Shown in pieces: positions 33,481-44,800 of a stretch of DNA of 64,000 bases. The stretch spans positions 8,230,499-8,294,498 of the forward strand of contig OZ020250.1 in the NCBI GenBank assembly GCA_963971285.1, written 5' to 3'. Each line of letters starts with the position of its first letter. Within the stretch, counting starts at the first letter, position 1. The position numbers and the translations under genes are program-made. The notes under the pieces are model-generated. The model was not told where the DNA came from and did no database searches. It was given only the letters and a program-made list of their open reading frames with translations. The stretch comes from Astropecten irregularis (lineage: Eukaryota; Echinodermata; Asteroidea; Paxillosida; Astropectinidae).

Positions 33481-34933
33481 GAAATTAAATGAGGAGATGG
33501 ATGTTCGAGGTAACTCATCAACGTCCGATGACTTGGTAGTCCACAAGGTAATCAAGGCTTGTTGATGAAGAGGGGGTGTGTCTTCTCTGAATAGCAATGC
33601 TGCTTTGTGACGGTCATCAGCAACAATCACAGTAGCAGTCAACCAAGCACTCAAATTAATGCCGTAATGCACCACTATGTTGTGTATCATTGACGGTGAG
33701 GCTGGGAGGGTCAGTGCTTTTGCTGGTGATTGTTGTTCTGCAGCAAGTGTGGTATTCTTAAGTGTAAACAATGCAAAATGAGACAAGTAAATAAATAGGG
33801 ACATACATGTCAAAATAACAGTGGTGTTGCCAAAATACTACATATTGATTTTGTCGTCACAAACTACAATATTGGTATTGATGTGTTAACAAGCACACAT
33901 TTGGGTAAGAAAAAAAAACCTTTAGTAAATGACAAATTTTTTTCCAACTGCTTTTACAGCAATTCGTGTGTAATATTAATACAAGTAATTAACTGCTGCA
34001 AACTGCTCATTAGCCAAAATGACCTGAAATATATCAAATGCTTGGAGTTGGGAGGGTCTGTTGCATTTTGATCCTAGCAGATTCTTTCTCAAAGGCTAAA
34101 ATAATTGTGTTACATTGATTATTTCAATAAAGGTCAACATAGAGGTCCTATTCCTACAAAACATGAACCATTAACAGCCAACATACCTGAAATTATTATG
34201 TCCAGAGCATCTGCCACAGCCAAGATAGACCACCATGCAATTGAGAGTAGTCATGGGTTGACATCACCCTGCTGAGTGTGTCAGTCACTGTGTATCCCAA
34301 TGACTTGATGACCATCTGTTGAGTAGTTGCCATGTTTTCACATGGCCCGGCAGTGGCCATGCACAGCTTGACATGGCCAGGCAGCGGCAATGCATGGTTT
34401 GATGGCTCTGCTGAGGGTCATTGTGATGACTGCATGATGATTGTGCATGGTTTGACATACATCATATCTGTGAACATGGTGAAGTATATCAAAATAAACC
34501 TTCATTCTTTAAAATTACCATTTTTGACTATAAACTGTGTTCAACGTATCAGTATTGAAACCTACAACGCAAGCTCTAAATATGCACTTTATAATGATAC
34601 TTTTATTTAATTCATTAACATGTATGACAACCTCTGTAAAATGCATATCATAGTGATACAAACACCTTATTATACACCGTGACTTCTTTCAATTCCAAGT
34701 TCAACTCGTATCTCTAAATCTCTAAATATGTTCATCTTTAAATACCAGTTCATTGACATATATAACATCACATATTGACATAAGCACCTTACTATGTATT
34801 TCCTTACTACATGTATGTATTCTTTCAATTTGATGTTCAATGCATATATCTTGATCAATATATCTACTTATGGTAAAAGTCAATCATGCCATGTAGATTC
34901 CTTCTTTAAATAATATTTCAAGTAAATTGATTT
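33481..34933. other. Helentron 3' non-coding region, continued
   Basis: A 122-codon minus-strand frame at 33445-33813 has no recognisable motif and may be chance. Short CATGGCC-type repeats occur at 34330-34400. Nothing else is supported. Confidence 0.35.
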
Positions 34934-35780
34934 CAGTGTTGTAGTCGAGACCTGGAAGTCCGAGACCAACCGAGACCTGGTTCGAGACCGTGACCTTTTA
35001 AGGTCGAGACCAAGGCGGAGACCTGATGCCCCGAGACTGAGACCTCAAGACCTTGTGTAAAATATAATAAAAGAATTAAAAAAGAATTATAAATACATGT
35101 ATCATGTGCAACAATGGGAGATGCAACTTTTTATTGGAAATTATGACAGCTTCCTTGAAGACCCAAAACATTACTTAGGTTAATTAACTTTCTTAATTAA
35201 CCTTCATTACAATTCAAGAACATAAGAATCGTCAGTGTATCAGAAAACAACCCTGCCCGATGTGGCCTCATGATAATCCAACCCCTGCTAACAATTCTTT
35301 CAACTGGGACGGAAAATTTCAGGCACTGACAAGACTTTGAATGGCAGTTGCAGTAGTTCAAGGGTTGGGAGTTTCTTCTCCATATCCTGCCAAAATTGTA
35401 TGGCACTTAATGTCAGGTGCAAGCTCTGCTACGTCTTTGAGATACTTAGCATTTTGCTAACTTGTTCCCAGACATGAAATAAGCGTGCAGGTTTACATGT
35501 TAAGTACTTGTATACATGTATATTGGCATATGTGCACTGACACAAAAACGAGGTTGTACCATATACATGTACGTGTACTGTACATTCATGACAACAGAAA
35601 TACTACTCTACAGTGCTACCTGTACTATCTCAAGTACAGCCGAGTGTGTTATTTTGCACAATGAGTGCAAGTACGCATTAGTATACAATATTGCTGGTCT
35701 CGGTGACCAGCAATATACAAGACCACAGGGGGGGGGGGAGACCGAGACCAGGAAAAGTGGTCTCGAGACCTACAACACTG
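34934..35780. mobile_element. 847-bp non-autonomous hAT-like element
   Basis: It starts CAGTGTTGTAGTCGAGACC and ends GGTCTCGAGACCTACAACACTG in imperfect inverted form. The direct repeat ATTGATTT lies on both sides (34926-34933 and 35781-35788), a perfect 8-bp target duplication as made by hAT transposases. GAGACC-type motifs are repeated near both ends. It carries no transposase. It inserted about 12 bases past the Helentron stop codon. Confidence 0.85.
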
Positions 35781-35800
35781 ATTGATTTACATAGAAAACA

Positions 35801-38800
35801 TCACATATTGATAGTGATACAAACAACTTCATGATAACTGTAATAAGTTGGAATTACAGTTGCACATACTGATTCTATATTTCTTACATATACATGATCA
35901 ATCAATGTCCCATTCTCTGTTGTTGCATCTGTCACACATTGTTTATATCCATGCTCAAACATTAATTTCTCAATTTGTGTATGTTTCAAAATATCTTCAT
36001 TAAAATCACCCATTACAATACATCTGTTAGATACTTTATTAAGTTCATTAAGTAGATGGTTCATGTTGGTAATAAAGTCAATCATGGAATATGATGGTGG
36101 ACGATAAATTGTTACCAAAGAATATGACACTTCACTAATGACTTGTATTGCAATATACTCCAAGTTGTGTACAGGTAAGATCAGTCTACTGAATGTCTTG
36201 TTCCTTCTACCATACACAGCAACACCTCCATGACACTGTTTGCTTAGCATGTGGGTAACTCTGCATGAATTATTATATGAAGCACTTCTGACTTGATGAT
36301 AGCATTTAAATTCACTTAATTCTGTCTCGCAGTCAAACGCATTATCATTCCATGTTTCGGTCAGACAAATAAAATCTGCTGACATCATATCAATATTACA
36401 TTCTAGGTCTTTAAAGTGTTCTTGTAATCCCTGGATATTATGCATCATGATTACAGTGCCATTTGATGGTAGTGTTCTTACATTAGATTCTTCAATAAAT
36501 TCCATCATAACACTCAATGAATCATTCACTGCTTTATTGCAATAAACAAACTTTTCATTAAACCCTTCAATCACAAGTCCATTTAGAGATGTTACTCTGC
36601 TTAATGCAACATATCCTTGACCTGCAGAAAATGTCCGTTCAAGAGATACCACTGCTCTGTCTGTAGTCACTCCTTGTACTTTATGTACTGTACAGGCCCA
36701 TGCTAATTTCAATGGAAATTGTCGCCTTATCCACTGTTTGCTTATATATTCTTCTTCCCTTTGAATTCTAATAAATCCATCATTTGTTGCACTTTTCCTT
36801 TTCACTTTGGTTCCTACACTTTTGCTATCAAATATAATATGTATGTATTCAGGGGTAGATTCATCATGTGACAGAATGATTTCACACACAGTTCCAAGTA
36901 CTCCATTAACAAGTCCATCAGAAACATCAAGATTTTTAGTCAGCATTACCCTAGCACCAGTACCTAGCCATAATGATTCAGGCAAAGTGGTCTGCTTTGA
37001 TTTCTTGGGTATTTTCTTTAGGCTTGTCTTTTTATGGGAATCTTTCTGAAAGTCATTTGCTAAAATACAGAAATAATCACTGCACGTTGCAAACAGTATC
37101 TTCTGATTGTATTCATCAACCTGTTTATTACATGGAAATATATGTAAAGCATCATCCCACTCTTCTCCAGTTTCTCGTGATTGTAACATTGCCACATCTT
37201 CATCCAATAACTTATCCTGCTTAGCTCTGACACGTATTCTATTCAAAGATTCAGCAAACTGCATATCATCCTTTTGTCTCATAATTTCCTTCAACTCTAC
37301 TTTCTTAAAACAATCATTCCACAGATCTACTGTAATATCTCTCTGATACAATGATTTCCCTTTGACTGGAGGTAGTTGATAAAAATCACCAACAGCTAAA
37401 ATGCTCACTTTTCCAAATGGCTTGTGATCATGTGTTTGCTTAATCTGGCGCAGACGTCCATGAATGTAACACAACATTTTATGATCAACCATTGATATTT
37501 CATCAATAATGACAATCTGAAGATCTTGCAATTCATTCCTCAAAGTATTCAATTTCTCCTCACCAAGCGGTTGATATGGCAAACGTGCATCAGTGGGGAT
37601 TGACAACGCACTATGAATTGTACTTCCATTGATATTAAAAGCTGCTACTCCAGTAGGTGCAGTTATCATTACAGACACATTATCAGGATTACGAACCATT
37701 CTTGTAAAGAGTCTTGTTGCTTCATAATGTATTGATTTAACCAAATGACTTTTCCCAGTTCCAGCTCCACCAGTGATAAACACATGAAATGGTTCAGGGT
37801 TTTTGCCTTGTACCTTCTGTAAACACCAGTCTCGAATCTTATTAAACACTTCCCTTTGCTGTGCATTCAATGACCTCAGTAAACTTAGTGCATCTTGCTT
37901 TGATATTTTCACTGAATGAGGTTCAATATTACACACTTTGTCTTTTTTGTTAGATTGTAGGTCAGGAATATCCAAATTATCATCTTCTGATAATACTGGC
38001 TCACGTTCTGCTTCACATTCAAGTCTTTCTTGCTCAGATATTGGTGAAATCAATGCCCATGCATCTTCCTGCATACCATGTTGTTCTACATATTGTTTAG
38101 CTGCTTCAAGAGCCTCAGCATTCTTCTCATATCTAGACCGATTACTTTCAACAACAACACTTACAGATTTCATTTGATTACTTGCACAAAAAGAACCATT
38201 CATATAAAATTGTTCATAATTATCAAACTGTGGTGGCTTCAGTTGAACATCAACACGATATGGAAGAAACAATTGTAATATTCTGTGGTAATATTTCTCT
38301 GGATATTTAGTCACTGAAAACCTTGGATATCTTATGACTGCTGGTTTAGTTCTTGTACGTTTCTGTATGTGACCCAAACCATGTTTCAATGCATATACTG
38401 GTGACTTTCTTGATTTATTACATGTACCTCCATTATAGATAATTCTGTACTTTGAACAAAATTTTGCCAGGCACATGTCATTAAATTCATCAAAATCTGG
38501 CCTTGCTTTATAACGATCAACTCTACTAGTCATGAAAATATCATCATCATCTTCACATTTATTCTGAATTACACTCAATGGCAAACTCATTCGTACAGGA
38601 TTTTCACCTACAGGTATAAACTCCACTTTTCTAGAACCCTCTTTCAACCTCAGACCACAAACACGAAACACTGCTTCCTGAGCTGATAATTCTCTATTGT
38701 GTAAATACACGCATCCAATTTCCTTCATACTCTGTCTAGCATCTAAATTTCCCTTTTGGGCCTCAATCTGAGCATGTGCTATCAACTGTCCTAATTCTCG

Positions 38801-41800
38801 TTCTGACTTTGACATGTATGACACTACGTATGCTGCACAGGCATATGCATCAGTGATATATTGAATATCCATATTAGCATTCCAGGCTCTTATTAAATCA
38901 GGATTATACAGATTCACCCAAACATCTTGAGGCTCTCTCTTTAAAACAATAGTAGACTTCCTGCTTAAAATATCATTAGCCTTTTCAAAATCAGTCTGTG
39001 TAATATTAATACTTTGAAATAATTCAGATGTTGACATGTGTTGATTCTTCTCATCTTTGATTGCATTCCATACTGATTGCAATAATTCCTTGGCTGCTGT
39101 ACGTTTCTTTTCATCATTACTAATTGAAGTAGTTTCTTCATGATTATATCCATCATCCTCACTATCTTTATCATTACATTCATCAGCTGGATCACGACTG
39201 GCAATAAATGTTCTATTAGACGGTGGTCTTGGAAAACTAAATCTACATTCAGAACCCTTCTTCTTACAAGACTTGGTATGTTTTCTACTATGTTGCTGTA
39301 CATGACTGATTATTTCATTCAATTCCTCATCTTCTTCCTGTGTTGGTAACTTGCAACTGATATATGAATCAATAAATTTTATTACGTCAGCATCATCATC
39401 TTCTTCAAATTTTGGAGCATTCTCAATCCAAAACAGACAATGTGTGTGTGGAGATCCTCTTTGCTGAAATTCTACTCGGTAAAAATAGTCCTTGACTTTC
39501 CCAATGGGTGCTGCACTCGACATGATAACATCTTTCAAAAATGTGTGAAATCGATGCTCAAACATTCTTGCAACAGTCACTGGATTGCTTCTCAATACTG
39601 TACACTTATCATTCCAATCCAAATCTTCAATTGTTCTGAAATCCCCTTGTTGTCTCAATATTGTATTAATGACTTCAGGCCATCTCATATCAGCAGCAGA
39701 AAATGAGCAAAACCATGTTGGTATTCCAAGTTGTCTAATCATAGCCATGACATCTCTCTGAGTTGATTGCCAATATGACGGTGTACCTCTAATTGGTTTC
39801 ATAAATCTATACCCACTATCTGACTGTAAAATATCATTTAATTGATCTCTATCCTTAATCATGCTAGAATTAACACTCTGACCGTAATGCATTTTCCCTG
39901 AACTTTGACGCATAGCAATTGATACACCAGACATCACTTTTTCAATTTCTGATAAATACTGGGCATAAAAGATATACTGAGTACATTTGGCAAATCTGTT
40001 ATCTGCATTCATCAATCTATTATGAAAATATCTTAGGCGTGTCAGCTTTCCATCACGTTTATCATCAAATATAGGTGAGCCGGCTGGGAATAATGCTGGA
40101 AAACATTTGGCCTCATTACCTTCCTCCATTAATACTCTAACTGGATTGTTTCCTTCACAAGGTGCAACACAGAGAACATCATCAAAATATTGATCAAGCA
40201 CTTCTTGTCCAATATCTATAGGCTGTAAACACGTATCAAGTGGAATACCACACAAACGATCCTCATCTGTTTCTTCATCACTTACACTAGCTTCGTCAGA
40301 TTCATGAATCACTTCATCATCATGTTCCTCATCATTCACATCATCTAACAGGGGATCATTCCAATCACAATTGATTTCAATATCTTTATACCATGCATTG
40401 TTCTGCTTAAGATAACTCAATGCAGTTTCCACATGTTCCTTGGTCACAAACTGATATTGATAATATCCTTTGTAAGTTAATTTCCTCTTCAGCTTGATTC
40501 TAATTAATTGATTTTCATTTCTACATCTTGGCAATGCTGTCACTGTATCTGTAATATTAGATGGTACCCATACAACTGGTCCGTGAACTGCATTTTGCTT
40601 TCCCTTGGGTAACGCTATGAGCTTCATGAATGGTATATTAATTGCAATGAGATGCTCCTCTAATATATTCAAACAATTCAATTCCTGTGGAATGTCTAGC
40701 AATTCCAAATTATTTGTACTTGCTTCTACTGGTACTTTCTTCTGCAGTAATGTCCTATGACATGTGTAACATATCCATAATCTAGACCTGCTTGATTTTG
40801 ATACAAGACATTCATTTCCACACTCTTTTGTACATATACATGTATGTAAATATTTCTCAGATATACAACTAATATTGCTGTATTTATCTTCATTGCATTT
40901 AATAACTTGTTTTTTAAACAAAAGTTTACAACAGACTGCACAAACATACTCAGGTCCTGATGAAACTTCTTTCTTCCAATTTGTGATAACATTCCTCAAG
41001 TTGCGTGCATGTTGATTTCTTTTCTTTTTTTGTCTTATATTTCTCTGTTTTATTTTCTTACGATAATTTGCATCTTGGCGATACTTATATTTCAGATTTT
41101 TTATCAAATTCACTCTGTACACATGATTACTCAAATACTTTTTCTTTATAGAGTTAATGACAGCATTTCTGTATACTTGATTACTATGATATGTTTTTTT
41201 GGCACGGTTAATTGTTTTCTGTCTATATGTAGCATCTGTATTATACTTGGCTTTTATTCTATTAATCTTTTCTTGTCGATAACCACTATCATCATGATAC
41301 TTCTTCATTGATTTTTTAATTATTGTTTCTTTATACAAAGCATTCTGTTGATATTTTAAGTTTAACAATTTCTTCTTCTTTTCACAATTGTCTGCATATT
41401 TGTTCTTTTCATATTCAAGAACATTCTTTCTGAAATCCTTACAATCAGCATATTTCTGTCTTTTTGCATAATTCTGTCTTTCCTTGTATGCACTTTTCTC
41501 ACTGTTCTTCTCACGTCTTTCTCTTGCTCTATCTCTGTCTAATTTTCGTTTCAATGCCACATTTACACGTTTACGTCTCTTTCGCTTACACTGAGAATAT
41601 GTTGGCTTATCTTTCTTTATATCATCACATTGACTTACATGAACATTACTGACTGGGTCTCTAGTACAGGTACTTTCAGACATCAAATCTCTGTTACAGT
41701 AGTTTTCATTACTGTCAACTGGATTACTTGGAACAAGTTCATGAACATTCATGACTAAATCATAATGAACTTCATTTCTATGATACAAATAAATTCCACA

Positions 41801-44800
41801 ATCTGATAATCTGTCAGTATTGGTGAATGAACGAGAAAACACATACCATCTACTTGCATCACTATATGTATATATATCAACAGCTAACATGTCAGCCATT
41901 GCTATGATTTCTACTTCTGTTGCCCATGTACCATTATGAAACAACCTCTGCCTAACCACATAATCTTGCACTGTAGAAAAACCTTCCCTTAAAAAACACG
42001 TAAATTTGTCAGCATACTTCAGCAAGTGGTTAATAGTAAGAGTTCTCACATGTCTATGATTTTCTTCAGTTCCTGATATAGCACAAGAAATAGCTCTAAA
42101 GAAACAGTTTCCATCACCTTTTATCTTCCTTATTGTGTCAGGTCTTCCCATGTTATCACATCTTGTAGAAACCTCATCAGTATTCAAACATACTTTGCTC
42201 ACACCAAAATTTTGACACAATGTAATCTTCCTTTCTTTAGCCAGTGGCAAAAAGTTCAAAGGAACTGGTTCAGTAACTTGTATTATTTCTAAATCATTAT
42301 CACTCTTGTTACCATTACTTAATTCATGATCAAAACCAGTGGCATTTACATCATCAAACAAAACACTATGTGTCATATCCTCTTCAACCCCATCATTTCC
42401 TTCATTGTTTAGGGCATTATTATTTCCCATTGTCTCATTTAAACATGGAGTTTCTATACCTTGTGTACAACTACTGGTGCAAGCACTGTTAATACTGTCA
42501 ATGTGTTGATCACTACAGATACTGATGTCATGACTAATGCAAATATTAACACCTGTAATTTCAAATTGCTCACTATTAGACAGATTCATAGAATGTCCAA
42601 GTTCAGTACAATACCTGTACACACCTTGCCATGTTGATGAACGGAGCAAAATGCTTGTCCCATCTTGAACTTGACGGCCATGAACACTTCTGGAATGTGA
42701 ATCAAATACATAATAAATTCCATCTTGAAAAATCACTGCAAAAGTGTTCCCATGAAAACATATGAAACATGCTTGATATTTCTGAATTGATTGTTCTATA
42801 GCTAGTTTCAGTGAAATCATGTTGAACTCTACCAAACTTGAATCTTGTTCATTGAATGTTCCTACTACAGGTTCCGCATAATTCATGCTAAAGTTGTTTT
42901 CATATACATTCAAATCAGTTGGTAATTCATTGATAAGTAGATAATCATTATTCATAGTTGAACTTTGCTGCAAAAATCCATACAGTTCATTGCCAGTGTT
43001 AAGCACATTGTCCATGTCATTCCTTCCCCAATTATTCAAACATTTTATCTGACTTTTCATAATTGCACTCAAGGACATGGCTACACATTGCTTTCCAATA
43101 TTTCTTCCAAACCGTACATCTCCTTGATGACAACTGCCTTGTGCAACAATTGATTGATCAACTGCTTCATGATTTATTTGTGTACTATTCACTGTCTTAC
43201 AACACTTCATTTTGGCAGGTTTAACCACACCATTAGACTGCATTTCATTTATCTTATTCTTCAAATCTGCATCAACCTTTCTCTTTCTTCTGGTATTTGG
43301 ATGTATTCCTTTCACATTAAATTTGCTTGCATTATTTACAGATCTAATTCCAGTTGTCTTGACATCATTGTTAGTGCCATCCTTGTTTCTGCTGTGACTT
43401 TCTGTTTGTCTAGTGTCATCAATGTGGGGCAAGGATTTCTCACTTTGACGTCTCTCACAATTTTTTGGACACTCTCTGGGCTGTGATTGATTATCGGTAC
43501 CTTTTTCCTTTTCACTTGAAGTATCAGGTGAAATTGTTTTCCTTTTTCTTAAGAAGTAACCACCACTCTGTTGTCTAATTGACTGTTTACCAGTACTTAG
43601 TTTAACATACCCATTTCCTGTCTTTGGTGTATCATTCCTTCTGTTCTCCTTGTCAGACACTTGATCAATGGGTCCACCTGAACACTGGTCTACTGCACTG
43701 CAAGGCATGTCAAACTGATTCTCATCTGTACAAATACCAAAATTGTCAAACAAACTGTCAGAGTAATTACTATGTCCACATTTACAACAAACCCAAGTGA
43801 ATGTCTTACCAGTCAAATATTCCTCAATATTCAAAATACCCGTGCAAGTTGTATGAAACCACACACAACATTTATCACATTGTATCTTCCTTTTGCCACA
43901 CCCATCACTTTTATCACAAAGCCAACACACATTGCCATTATCACTTTCTGTTTCCAGTTCCTTGACTTTCTCCTCTCTGACTACACAGGTCTTTCGCTTC
44001 TTACCTCCTTTCATGACATTATTGCCTCTCCTTCTGTTTACAGTGTGTCTTACATGGATAACTTTGCTTATACATCTTCTTGTATGACAAAATGTAGATG
44101 TCATTACTTCTTCGTGTACTTGTCTGTCATTCTTAGACATACGCTGCTCGATTGATTTACCATTTCTTCTGTAATTATACATCATATGTTTCCTAGCCTT
44201 TCTTGTCATTCTTACTCGCTTTGGAACCGTGTATCCAGTTGTTTGACACTTCCGATTCTTCCTCTGTTGACGACACTTCCAACTATATGAACATGTACAT
44301 GTTGCTCTCACTTCTCTCTTCAATGTACGAGGACACTTCCGCTTCAATGGTATTGTGAATACACCTCTCACCTGGTTCTTACACTTATCCTGACCTCTCC
44401 TGTATCTTCTCATATGGCTCTTATCATGGCTCCTTCTAAACCTCAACTTACATTTCTTCACACAGCCCATCATATGCATCATTCCACAGCTGCTTACCTC
44501 ATGACTGCTTACCTCATGATTGCTTACCTCATGATTGCTTACCTCATGAAAGCTTACCTCATGACTGCTTACCTCATGACTGCTTTCATGACTCTTACAT
44601 CCTTCCTCATGGCATGTCTTATGACTCGTCTCAAACTTCACCTCACAGTTCGTCTCATGGCTCATCTCACGTTCCAGGTAACTCGTTCTTTCAACATATT
44701 TCTTATAACCATGACAATAATAGCTCTTTAAACCATGACGATAGCTTTTTAAACCATGACGATTGCTTTTTAAACCATGACTATTATTCAACTTCTTATT

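Noticed and set aside
33445..33813. 122-codon minus-strand frame next to the minisatellite
   Set aside because: It has no motif, its composition is ordinary and it starts inside repeat sequence. I could not support it as a Helentron accessory gene.
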